In this document: positions 1 through 6,800 of the stretch, one piece after another
How the letters are laid out: the number at the start of each line of letters is the position of its first letter
Position numbering within the stretch: position 1 is the first letter of the stretch
Assembly: GCA_022822575.1 (NCBI GenBank)
Contig: JAJEBJ010000490.1
Coordinates: forward strand, 1 to 11,587
Direction: 5' to 3'
Length of the DNA: 11,587 nt
Source: Alphaproteobacteria bacterium
GTDB taxonomy: Bacteria > Pseudomonadota > Alphaproteobacteria > SP197
Notes under the pieces: model-generated
Database searches by the model: none
Told to the model about the DNA's origin: nothing
What the model saw: the letters and a program-made list of their open reading frames with translations, nothing else
Made by a program: the position numbers and the translations under genes

Positions 1-410
1 GTCATCACGACAACGTCGGGATCGCGATCCTCGATCCACGCGATAAACCTGCCGACGTCGTCATTGAAGATGAGGATGTTGAAGAAGACGACACGAACGG
101 CGGCACCTCCGTCTTGCATGCCGTTTCTTGCTTCAGCCTGCGCGGAAGCCAGTTCCGTGCGGATGACGTCGGCGCCCAGCGTGACGGCGAGCGCCACGAG
201 CAGGCCGGCAAGGAGGCGAAAGCGCGCGGCGAGCGCCATCGCTGCGCAGATCAGAACTCCGAGCGCGATGTGGGGACGCCAGCTTGCCGCGAGTTCCCCG
301 ATGAACCCGTCCACTCCGACCATCGGCGCCGTGCACGCCGCACCGGCGATCAGTGCGCCGAAGCCGATCCCCAGCACCGGGACACCCAGCCATCCGCGGT
401 CGTGCGCCAT
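1..410 (-). CDS. Endonuclease/exonuclease/phosphatase-family membrane protein, N-terminal part (runs off the left edge)
   Basis: Reading leftwards from ATG at 408-410, the frame stays open to the window edge, giving about 136 residues. Residues 8-30 and about 50-75 are hydrophobic (GVPVLGIGFGALIAG, then ALGVLICAAMALAA and LLAGLLVALAVTLGA), which suggests two or three membrane segments. The soluble domain then starts with VRVVFFNILIFNDDVGRFIA followed by WIEDRDPDVVVMT. This matches the first strand and metal-binding Asn motif of the EEP fold (YafD-like proteins: N-x-L, about 15 residues, then DPDVV). A purine-rich ribosome site (GAGAGGGA on the minus strand, 416-423) lies 5 nt before the ATG and decides the start. 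In-frame ATGs at 438 and 512 have poorer sites. Substrate is unknown. The family includes nucleases, phosphodiesterases and lipid phosphatases, and most of the catalytic residues lie outside the window. Confidence 0.72.
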   Translation of the reverse strand, partial: MAHDRGWLGVPVLGIGFGALIAGAACTAPMVGVDGFIGELAASWRPHIALGVLICAAMALAARFRLLAGLLVALAVTLGADVIRTELASAQAEARNGMQDGGAAVRVVFFNILIFNDDVGRFIAWIEDRDPDVVVM

Positions 411-415
411 TCGAT

Positions 416-423
416 TCCCTCTC
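416..423 (-). promoter_or_regulatory. Ribosome binding site of the EEP-family gene
   Basis: GAGAGGGA on the minus strand ends 5 nt before the ATG at 410. It favours that start over the in-frame ATGs at 438 and 512. Confidence 0.5.
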
Positions 424-628
424 TTCGCCGAGAAGACCATGCAATCCGATTTCGGAAGGTCAATGGCGAAGCGCTGCTTGCGATAGCTGTGGTCCAGCGA
501 GACCACCAGCATCAGTGTGCCCGGGGGAGAAGCGTCCGCTCACCGCATCGCATCGTCGTCGATCCAGGCTTCCGGTCCGCCGTTGCCATTCCGGTTCCCG
601 GTTTCAGCAGGCTCAAAGTCGAAGCCGG
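424..628. other. Intergenic stretch between the flavoprotein and the EEP gene
   Basis: About 205 bp separate two minus-strand genes. I found no RNA gene, no hairpin followed by a T-run and no convincing promoter. An in-frame upstream extension of the EEP gene is open to ATG 512 (it would add 34 residues), so part of this stretch could be coding. A second minus-strand frame ends at 540 with a hydrophilic Gly/Asn/Asp-rich tail, which I do not recognise and do not call. Confidence 0.4.
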
Positions 629-2596
629 TTATGCACCGATCGCCATACCGGCCCTGAGTCCGTCGAGCACAGCCTCCTCCGCCGTGCGTGGCGACAGCGC
701 ATCGCCGATCACATGCACTTCGCCCGGCCAGCCGGCGAGTTCGCCGGCAAGCGCCGTATCGCTTGCCGTGCCCTGACACAACACCAGGGTTTCGACATCA
801 TCGCAGACGATCGGATCGTCGGTCACCGTGTGCTGCAGGTAGACGGTGTCGCGGTCGGCTCCAAACAGCCGTGCGTAGGTGATGATCTCGACGCCGAGCC
901 TGGAGAGCTGGCCAATCCAGTGATCGCGCACCGCCTCCTGGATGTTCTGTCCCGGCACCATTCCGGTGACCGCCAGGCGCACGCGACAGCCGTCCCGGGC
1001 CAGCTTCTCGGCGAGACCCAAACCGATCCAGTCATTCTTCCAGTCCGCAACCAGCACGGAACGGCCGACATTGGCTTCACCCCGGATGACCGCCCAGGAC
1101 TCGACCACATGGGCCTCGTCTTCGCCCTCGACCATGGGGAGGTAGGGCCAGCCGCCGGTCGCGACGACTGTGGCGTCGGGACCGGCGTCGCGAATGGCCG
1201 CCGCCGTCACTGCAACGCCGCGTTCGATGCGTACGCCAGCCAGTTCCATCTCGCGAACGAGGTTGGTCACGATACCGCCGAATTCGGCTCGTCCGGGAAG
1301 GGCCTGGGCCAGAAGGACCTGCCCGCCGAGCCTGCCGGTCCGTTCGTAGAGCGTCACATCGTGACCTCGCTCGGCCGCCACCGCGGCGGCTTTCATGCCG
1401 GCCGGACCGCCGCCCACGACCCAGACAGTCTTGCATCGACGCGCCGGGGGTTTGATGTGGCTGAACGCGAGCTCGCGTCCGGTCTCTGGGTGCTGGATGC
1501 AGGAGACGGCGTGATACTGCAATCGGTGGCCAAAGCATGCCTGATTGCAGGCGATGCAGCTGCGGATGTCGTCCACGCGCCCGGCTTCGGCCTTCGCGGC
1601 GAACATGGGATCAGCGATCATGCCGCGCACCAGGCCGACCATGTCGGCCTGACCGCTGGCAATGATGTCCTCGGCGAGGTGGGGCTGGTTGATGCGTCCG
1701 GCTACCAGGACCGGCAGCGACAGATGTTGTCTCAACGCTCCCGCGCAGGCCGCGACGTGACCCGGTTCAATCGCCATGGGCGGGACGACTTCGATCCAGC
1801 CTCGCGCCGTCCGCGTGTTGCCGCCGATGACGTTGACATAGTCGACAAGACCCCGGTCCTCCAGCACCCGGCAGACTTGCAGCACCTCGCCGGAGTCCAT
1901 GGCCCCGGGCGTGTCGTCCGCGTCGCTGATCCTGACACCGAGGATCGGTTCACAGCCGACCCGGGCCCGCACCGCCTCGAGGATCTCAACGAGAAACCGC
2001 ATGCGATTCTCGAGGTTTCCACCGTAGGTGTCGTCACGCAGGTTGGTTCGGGGGTTCAGAAACTGGGCGATCAGATAGCCCATGCTCGCCAGGATCTCGA
2101 CACCATCGAGGCCGCCTTCGACGATGTGGCCGGCGGCCCGCGCATAGGAGTCGACCAGTTCGGCAAGCAGTGCCGGCGTCGCCGGTGTCGGCATGAGACT
2201 GTAGCGCTCGAACGGCACCGAAGATGACGAGATCGCCGGACGGCGCGCGCCGTCCGGCGTGGCCCGGGCGGCTGCGCCCGGGTGGAAGAGTTGACCCAGT
2301 ATCACACAGTCGTGGCCGTGGACGGCGTCGGCCAGGCGCCGGAAGCCCGGCACGATGCCGGGCTCACCCGCCAGCAGGTAACCGGCGGCGAGATCGAAGC
2401 TGGGATGCATCGACATGCCTTCGACCACGATCAAGCCGGCACCGCCCCGCGCGCGTGCCTCGTGATAGGCGATGAGCGCGTCGGAGACCTTTCCCCGGTC
2501 GCCGAGCGACGTGCCGTGAGCCGGAAAGAAGAGCCGGTTCCGGATCCGGTGGCCCCGGATCTCGATCGGCTGGAACAGGTGCGGGAAGACCGACAT
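629..2596 (-). CDS. NADH:flavin oxidoreductase, 2,4-dienoyl-CoA reductase/trimethylamine dehydrogenase type (FMN, 4Fe-4S, FAD/NAD)
   Basis: A 655-aa iron-sulfur flavoprotein with the full family architecture. Residues 1-345 form the FMN-binding TIM barrel (HLFQPIEIRGHRIRNR at the N-terminus; YGGNLENRMRF at 191-201). A 4Fe-4S motif uses C347, C350, C354 and C366 (CIACNQAC, then C-x-x-H-P). The C-terminal FAD/NAD half carries VVGGGPAG at 393-400. Relatives reduce dienoyl-CoA (FadH), dehydrogenate tri- or dimethylamine, or demethylate dimethylglycine and N-methylprolines. Tyr174 aligns with FadH Tyr166. However, the loop reads EILASMGY where Old Yellow Enzymes have EIHxAHGY and TMADH has Y-G-A-H, so Leu169 and Met172 sit where His or Tyr are usual. 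The ATG at 2596 matches the family N-terminus; the frame is open upstream but that part overlaps the divergent gene. Divergence from a Rieske oxygenase gene suggests a role in N-demethylation, which is inference. Confidence 0.9.
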   Translation of the reverse strand: MSVFPHLFQPIEIRGHRIRNRLFFPAHGTSLGDRGKVSDALIAYHEARARGGAGLIVVEGMSMHPSFDLAAGYLLAGEPGIVPGFRRLADAVHGHDCVILGQLFHPGAAARATPDGARRPAISSSSVPFERYSLMPTPATPALLAELVDSYARAAGHIVEGGLDGVEILASMGYLIAQFLNPRTNLRDDTYGGNLENRMRFLVEILEAVRARVGCEPILGVRISDADDTPGAMDSGEVLQVCRVLEDRGLVDYVNVIGGNTRTARGWIEVVPPMAIEPGHVAACAGALRQHLSLPVLVAGRINQPHLAEDIIASGQADMVGLVRGMIADPMFAAKAEAGRVDDIRSCIACNQACFGHRLQYHAVSCIQHPETGRELAFSHIKPPARRCKTVWVVGGGPAGMKAAAVAAERGHDVTLYERTGRLGGQVLLAQALPGRAEFGGIVTNLVREMELAGVRIERGVAVTAAAIRDAGPDATVVATGGWPYLPMVEGEDEAHVVESWAVIRGEANVGRSVLVADWKNDWIGLGLAEKLARDGCRVRLAVTGMVPGQNIQEAVRDHWIGQLSRLGVEIITYARLFGADRDTVYLQHTVTDDPIVCDDVETLVLCQGTASDTALAGELAGWPGEVHVIGDALSPRTAEEAVLDGLRAGMAIGA

Positions 2597-2703
2597 GGCC
2601 GATTTCCGTGACGTGCGGACAGTAAACCGACGGAACGCGGCTTGATGCCACGACCTCAGCCTGTTGTATACTCTGCGGCGGACTTGTTCCCGGATGTTCC
2701 ACC
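2597..2703. promoter_or_regulatory. Divergent promoter region between the flavoprotein and Rieske genes
   Basis: This 107-bp gap must hold both promoters. It contains TATACT (2667-2672), a 5/6 match to a -10 box reading towards the Rieske gene, with TTGATG at 2642-2647; the 19-bp spacer is longer than ideal. The same site contains the palindrome GTATAC (2666-2671), so on the minus strand it reads TATACA, usable as a -10 for the flavoprotein gene. The segment is visibly more A/T-rich than the genes beside it. No operator repeat is obvious. Confidence 0.35.
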
Positions 2704-3855
2704 ATGGGCCACCGAGTTGTTGCGCAGCGCCCGGCCTGGAGCGACGTGGAGGCGCTTGCGGGGGCGGATGCCCTGGATGCCCTCGAGGGGCCGGTCGGCA
2801 GAGCGTCGGCACTGCCCAACGTCTGTTACACGAGCGTGGCGTGGCAGGAGCTTGAGTTCGAGCGTCTCTTCGCCAGAAGCTGGTTTGTCGCCGGGTTCGT
2901 CCAGGACGTGCCGCAACCTGGCGATGCCATGCCGGTCGAGGCCTTCGGGACGCCGCTGCTCGTGTTGCGCGATCTGGATGGCGTGATCCGCGTTTTCAAC
3001 AATGTTTGCCGCTATCGGCGCGCAGTTCTGGTTTCCGGGAAGTGCTCGGGGCTCCGGGAACTCGCTTCTGGCGACCACGGCTGGACCTACGAACTCGACG
3101 GCTCGCTCCGGGTCTCTCCACACGGCGGCTGTGGCGACGCGCCCGGGCTGGTGCCGGTCCGTTCGCAAGTGTGGCACCACTGGGTCTTCGTCAACCTCGA
3201 TGGCGAGGCGCCGGCGCTGAACGACTACCTGGCTCCCGCGGCAGACCTCGTCCGTGGCTACGACCTTGGCGCATCACGCCATGCAGGAACGGTGCATTTC
3301 GAGATCGCGGCCAACTGGAAACTGGCGCTGGAGAACTACATCGAGCCCTACCACGTCTTCTCGGCCCATCCGAGGCTGCATGCCTTCGTTCCGATGTCGG
3401 AACGGATGCCCAGCCGAATCGATCGTCACGTGATGTGGAACCGCTATCTCTTCAAGGCCTCCGAACCTGGGAGAGGCGACGGACTGCCCTACTTCCCGAA
3501 CCTGTCGGACGAGACTGTCCGCCAGGGTATCTGGTTCATCCTTCCCACGGCCTTTGGCGTCGAAGTCTATCCGGATCACGTGGCGAGCTTTCACGTCGCA
3601 CCGGTCGCACCGGACCGCTGCCGCGAGCGCATCGACGTCTACCTGGTCGGTGAGGCTGCCACCTCGCCGGACTGGGCCGAAGGGCGCCAGGCCGTGCTGG
3701 ATATGTGGAATGAACTCAACCACGAGGACATAGGCCTCATCGAAAGCATGCAGAGGGGTCGGAGATCGCCGGCCTACGATGGCGGCTGCCTGTCGGACTA
3801 CTGGGACGAGGCTCCTCTCCATCTCAGCCGCATGGTCGTCGAGGGCATGCGCTGA
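2704..3855 (+). CDS. Rieske non-heme iron oxygenase alpha-subunit homologue with a degenerate [2Fe-2S] motif
   Basis: A 383-aa homologue of aromatic-ring-hydroxylating and betaine/carnitine-type oxygenase alpha subunits, co-linear with the family. The catalytic domain looks intact: NWKLALENYIEPYHVFSAHP (204-223) supplies His217, His222 and bridging Glu214, and Asp342 in NHEDIGLIESMQRG is the third iron ligand. The Rieske domain is not intact. The expected C-x-H...C-x-x-H reads C102-R-Y104 with 17 residues of correct spacing before S122-G-D-H125, so His became Tyr (codon TAT, 3013-3015) and Cys became Ser (TCT, 3067-3069). The conserved Gly after CRHR is Arg106, and Pro-Tyr before His125 is Gly-Asp. 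Without a cluster, electron transfer to the iron should fail, unless nearby Cys114 or Cys143 substitutes. It may be a decaying gene, an evolved non-oxygenase, or sequence error; the frame is unbroken. Glu214 as bridging residue is seen in carnitine oxygenase CntA. Substrate unknown. Confidence 0.88.
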   Translation: MGHRVVAQRPAWSDVEALAGADALDALEGPVGRASALPNVCYTSVAWQELEFERLFARSWFVAGFVQDVPQPGDAMPVEAFGTPLLVLRDLDGVIRVFNNVCRYRRAVLVSGKCSGLRELASGDHGWTYELDGSLRVSPHGGCGDAPGLVPVRSQVWHHWVFVNLDGEAPALNDYLAPAADLVRGYDLGASRHAGTVHFEIAANWKLALENYIEPYHVFSAHPRLHAFVPMSERMPSRIDRHVMWNRYLFKASEPGRGDGLPYFPNLSDETVRQGIWFILPTAFGVEVYPDHVASFHVAPVAPDRCRERIDVYLVGEAATSPDWAEGRQAVLDMWNELNHEDIGLIESMQRGRRSPAYDGGCLSDYWDEAPLHLSRMVVEGMR

Positions 3856-4068
3856 CCTTCGTCGGATCCCAGGCGGGCATGACGTCACTGTTGTGTCGCG
3901 GGCCGTGGTCTCTCGTTCTGTCAGGCTCATGGGCACACTGCGGTCAGGACCGTCCTCAAGAAACCGGAAGGTGCGGCTCCGCAGCTTGACTCTGATCGCG
4001 CGTTCCTTGCCGCCGTCCGGGCCTTCGGGTATCGAATGAAGCCAGCTATTGACTCCGAAGACCCACGA
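3856..4068 (-). other. Coding-like open stretch, possible gene remnant (uncertain)
   Basis: On the minus strand a frame is open from 4068 leftwards into the antisense of the Rieske gene. Between about 4035 and 3900 it reads like ordinary protein, for example IPEGPDGGKERAIRVKLRSR followed by TFRFLEDGPD, with mostly G/C third positions. No good start codon or ribosome site precedes it (a GTG at 3936 is possible), and no family is recognised. It may be a fragment of a deleted gene, or chance, since GC-rich DNA produces such frames easily. Confidence 0.2.
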
Positions 4069-4113
4069 TCAGGATTGTCACGTGCGCCCGGCCTCAAGTC
4101 TCCATACCGCCAG

Positions 4114-4135
4114 TGCCGACCGGCATCGGTCGGCA
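4114..4135. repeat. Perfect inverted repeat, candidate operator or leader hairpin of the opp operon
   Basis: Arms TGCCGACCG (4114-4122) and CGGTCGGCA (4127-4135) pair perfectly over 9 bp around the tetramer GCAT. The repeat lies 79 bp upstream of the oppA start. No T-run follows, so it is not an ordinary terminator. A palindrome of this size fits a dimeric repressor site or a stable 5'-leader hairpin. The regulator is not identified. Confidence 0.45.
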
Positions 4136-4204
4136 TGAGCGGATCGACGGATGTGATGGTCACCGGACAACTTTGATCGCAACTCGGTCATCCGGACCCG
4201 ACAA

Positions 4205-4210
4205 GAGGGG
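4205..4210 (+). promoter_or_regulatory. Ribosome binding site of oppA
   Basis: GAGGGG immediately precedes ACC-ATG. It supports the start at 4214 over the in-frame internal ATG at 4238-4240. Confidence 0.55.
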
Positions 4211-4213
4211 ACC

Positions 4214-5845
4214 ATGCGAGCAGGCAAGTTGAGAACCATGTTCATCGCCATGGCGGTTGTCATCCTGGCGGGAGGCTTTTCCCCGGCTTGGAGCACTGAC
4301 GTCCACCCGGTCACGGGCGAAGCGTTGTCGGATGACCAGACCTTCACCTATCGCCTGCTCGACCAGTTTCCGACCCTCGACCCGCAGCTCAACCAGGACG
4401 TGTCAGGCTTCCACGTGATCCGCGACCTCTTCGAAGGTCTCCTGAGCCAGGACGCCGAGGGGAACCTCGTACCCGGTGTGGCGACGCACTTCACCGCATC
4501 GGACAACAACACGACCTACACGTTCACCCTTCGCAAGGATGCCAGGTGGTCGAACGGAGATCCGGTGACCGCGCATGATTTCGTCTATGCATGGAGGCGG
4601 GCGGTGGACCCTGTCACCGCCTCGCCCTACGGCTGGTACCTTGAACTGACCCAGATCGTGAACGCAGCGGATATCCTGGCCGGCGAGAAGGAACCCGCCG
4701 AACTCGGAGTGCGCGCCGTTGACGATCACACCCTCGAGGTGACGTTGTTCGCGCCCCTGCCTTACTTTCCGGCCATGACGACCTATGCGACGCTGTTCCC
4801 GGCCCACCAGGCGACAATCGACGCTCATGACGCCAAGTGGACGGCGCCCGGAAACATGGTCTCCAACGGCGCCTACGTGCTCACTGATCTGGTGCTGAAC
4901 GAGTACCACAGGCGCGTCAGGAACCCAGAGTACTGGGATGCCGGCAACGTCATCATCGAGGAGGTGACAGGCCTCGTCATCAACGATGACAACCAGGCCC
5001 TGACCCGTTATCGCGCCGGTGAACTCGACCATCTCCAACCCTTGCCCGCCGGGCAGTTTCCGGCACTCAGGGAAGAAATGCCCGACGAGGCGACCAGTGT
5101 TCCGCGTCTTTGTTCCTACTACTACGCCATCAACCACAGCGAGAGCGGCCATCCCGCGCTCAAGGACTTGCGTGTGCGCAGGGCGCTCAGCATGGCCATC
5201 GACCGCGACGTGATTGTCGAACGTCTCCTCAAGGGCGGCCAGTGGCCGGCCTACAACTTCACGCATCTCAAGACTGCAGGCTTCGAGATGCCCGAGATCG
5301 CCTATGCGGCGCTCTCTCAGGCCGAGCGTGACGACGAGGCCAGGCGCCTCATGGAGGCGTCCGGGATCGGCGATCTGACGCTCAGGCTGATCTACAACAC
5401 GTCGGAAAGCCACAAGCAGATCGCCACGGTCATCAGCCAGATGTGGAAGCAGAAACTCGGTGTGACCACGGAACTGGCCAACTTCGAATGGAAGACTTAC
5501 CTCAACATCATGGACAATCAGGAATTCGATCTCGCCCGTTCAGGCTGGTGTGGCGACTACAATGAGGCGTCCACCTTTCTCGACCTGCTCACCACTACCC
5601 ATGGCGCGAACCGCGGCAAGTACTCGAACCTGGAAGTTGACGAACTCATGGACGCCTCGAAGTCCGTCGGCGACCCGGGCGCGATCTACGCCGAGGTCGA
5701 GCAGATCCTTGCCGAGGACATGGCCATCATTCCGATCTATCACTATGCCAACACGTTCCTGCTCTCCAGCGACATACGGGGCTGGCCTTATGACAATGTC
5801 GAAAACAACTGGTATTCGAAGAACCTCTATCGCGTAGCGGACTGA
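4214..5845 (+). CDS. oppA: Oligopeptide ABC transporter periplasmic substrate-binding protein OppA
   Basis: A 543-aa SBP_bac_5 protein, the size of Escherichia coli OppA. It starts with a Sec signal peptide: basic MRAGKLR, a hydrophobic core at about 9-22, and likely cleavage after AWS (residue 27). There is no lipobox Cys, so it should be free in the periplasm. OppA landmarks are clear: LDPQLNQDVSGFHVIRDLFEGLL (split here as LDPQLN and RDLFEGLL), LRKDARWSNGDPVTAHDFVY, VDPVTASPY and GWCGDYNEASTFLDLL. Asp448 in GWCGDYNEA matches the OppA Asp that binds the peptide's free amino group, which supports peptides rather than nickel or dipeptide-only ligands. First gene of oppABCDF. A small hairpin follows it, as often seen after binding-protein genes that are expressed in excess over the permease. 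Exact ligand preference (oligopeptides or murein peptide) cannot be read from sequence. Confidence 0.93.
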   Translation: MRAGKLRTMFIAMAVVILAGGFSPAWSTDVHPVTGEALSDDQTFTYRLLDQFPTLDPQLNQDVSGFHVIRDLFEGLLSQDAEGNLVPGVATHFTASDNNTTYTFTLRKDARWSNGDPVTAHDFVYAWRRAVDPVTASPYGWYLELTQIVNAADILAGEKEPAELGVRAVDDHTLEVTLFAPLPYFPAMTTYATLFPAHQATIDAHDAKWTAPGNMVSNGAYVLTDLVLNEYHRRVRNPEYWDAGNVIIEEVTGLVINDDNQALTRYRAGELDHLQPLPAGQFPALREEMPDEATSVPRLCSYYYAINHSESGHPALKDLRVRRALSMAIDRDVIVERLLKGGQWPAYNFTHLKTAGFEMPEIAYAALSQAERDDEARRLMEASGIGDLTLRLIYNTSESHKQIATVISQMWKQKLGVTTELANFEWKTYLNIMDNQEFDLARSGWCGDYNEASTFLDLLTTTHGANRGKYSNLEVDELMDASKSVGDPGAIYAEVEQILAEDMAIIPIYHYANTFLLSSDIRGWPYDNVENNWYSKNLYRVAD

Positions 5846-5854
5846 CCGCATGTC

Positions 5855-5867
5855 CCGGAACGTCCGG
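5855..5867 (+). other. Small hairpin between oppA and oppB
   Basis: CCGGA (5855-5859), loop ACG, TCCGG (5863-5867). It lies in the only appreciable gap (30 bp) inside the operon, just after the binding-protein gene. Such hairpins commonly protect the 3' end of the abundant oppA message. It is short, so this could be chance. Confidence 0.3.
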
Positions 5868-5875
5868 ATGGCCGG

Positions 5876-6799
5876 ATGATCTACTACGTTGCCAGGCGTC
5901 TTGCGGTCGCTGTGCCGACCCTCCTCATTCTCATCATCGTTTCCTATGTCCTGATGTACGCCGCTCCGGGCGGGCCGTTCGACACCGAGCGCACCCTGCC
6001 GCCCGAGGTCATGGCCAATCTCCAGCACAAGTACGGGCTTGATGAGCCGCTCGTCGTTCAGATCTGGCGTTACGTCGTTTCCATCGTGACGGAATTCGAC
6101 TTCGGACCGTCGTTCCAGTACACGGACCAGACGGTCAACGACGTGATTCGCCAGGGATTCCCGGTGACACTGACCTACGGAGCGTGGTCGTTCCTGGTAG
6201 CGGTCCTGGCGGGCGTCTCGCTGGGTATCGCGGCGGCCATCTCCCACAACTCCCTTCTCGACTACCTCTGTGTCGGAGTTTCCATCGGCGCCCAGGTCCT
6301 GCCGAACTTCGTCCTCGCGCCGGTATTGACGCTGGTCTTCACCCTGTGGCTGGCATGGCTTCCGGGCGGAGGTTGGCAGGGTGGGCACTGGCCCTACGTC
6401 ATCCTGCCGGTCATTGCGCTCTCGACGTCGTTCATGGCCTCGATCGCCCGCATGACCCGATCATCCATGCTGGAGGCACTGAACGCCGACTTTATCCGCA
6501 CGGCGCGGGCCAAGGGCCTGCCAATGCGCCAGATCGTGTTCCGTCACGCCCTGAAACCCACGATGCTGCCGGTGATTTCCTATCTCGGGCCAACGTTCGT
6601 CGGCATGATCACCGGTTCCGTGGTGATTGACGTTTTCTTTGCGACCGGTGGAATCGGCCAGTTTTTCGTCAATTCGGCGCTGAACCGTGACTATCCGGTG
6701 ATCATGGGAATCACCATCCTGGCTGGTGCGCTCACCATCGCCTTCAACCTTGCGGTCGACCTGCTCTACGCCTGGTTGGATCCGCGCATCCGGTACTGA
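5876..6799 (+). CDS. oppB: Oligopeptide ABC transporter permease OppB
   Basis: A 307-aa inner-membrane subunit, close to the usual 306 aa of OppB. It begins MIYYVARRLAVAVPTLLILI, the typical first helix of the family, followed by a periplasmic loop (about 33-95) and five more helices. The cytoplasmic EAA coupling loop lies at about 200-230 (EALNADFIRTARAKGLPMRQ, then RHALKP) and docks onto the ATPases. It forms the translocation pore with OppC. The ATG at 5876 matches the family N-terminus; the ribosome site GGATGG (5866-5871) is weak. The oppC GTG starts 1 nt after its stop, implying translational coupling. Confidence 0.93.
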   Translation: MIYYVARRLAVAVPTLLILIIVSYVLMYAAPGGPFDTERTLPPEVMANLQHKYGLDEPLVVQIWRYVVSIVTEFDFGPSFQYTDQTVNDVIRQGFPVTLTYGAWSFLVAVLAGVSLGIAAAISHNSLLDYLCVGVSIGAQVLPNFVLAPVLTLVFTLWLAWLPGGGWQGGHWPYVILPVIALSTSFMASIARMTRSSMLEALNADFIRTARAKGLPMRQIVFRHALKPTMLPVISYLGPTFVGMITGSVVIDVFFATGGIGQFFVNSALNRDYPVIMGITILAGALTIAFNLAVDLLYAWLDPRIRY

Positions 6800-6800
6800 C

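Larger units (their letters stand above)
3856..4213. other. 358-bp intergenic region upstream of the opp operon
   Basis: No complete gene is recognised here. It contains the inverted repeat at 4114-4135 and, on the minus strand, a coding-like stretch described separately. TTGACT occurs at 3986-3991 and again at 4049-4054 as possible -35 boxes, but neither has a convincing -10 at 17 bp. The oppA promoter is therefore expected here but not resolved. I see no terminator with a T-run after the Rieske gene. Confidence 0.5.

Noticed and set aside
353..2227. 624-aa plus-strand open frame opposite the flavin oxidoreductase
   Set aside because: It is antisense to a clear 655-aa conserved enzyme, has no recognisable domain, and long antisense frames are expected in high-GC DNA.
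2597..2812. N-terminal extension of the flavin oxidoreductase by 72 residues
   Set aside because: The extra part overlaps the divergent Rieske gene and its promoter, and the family N-terminus begins at the ATG at 2596.
2998..3090. Compensating frameshifts as the cause of the abnormal Rieske motif
   Set aside because: Neither alternative frame restores C-P-Y-H or C-R-H, and flanking residues (FNNVCR, HGWTYELDG) are in the main frame with correct spacing, so the changes are substitutions.
3961..4080. Two TTGACT hexamers as sigma-70 -35 boxes for oppA
   Set aside because: No acceptable -10 hexamer lies 16-18 bp downstream of either, so no promoter is called.
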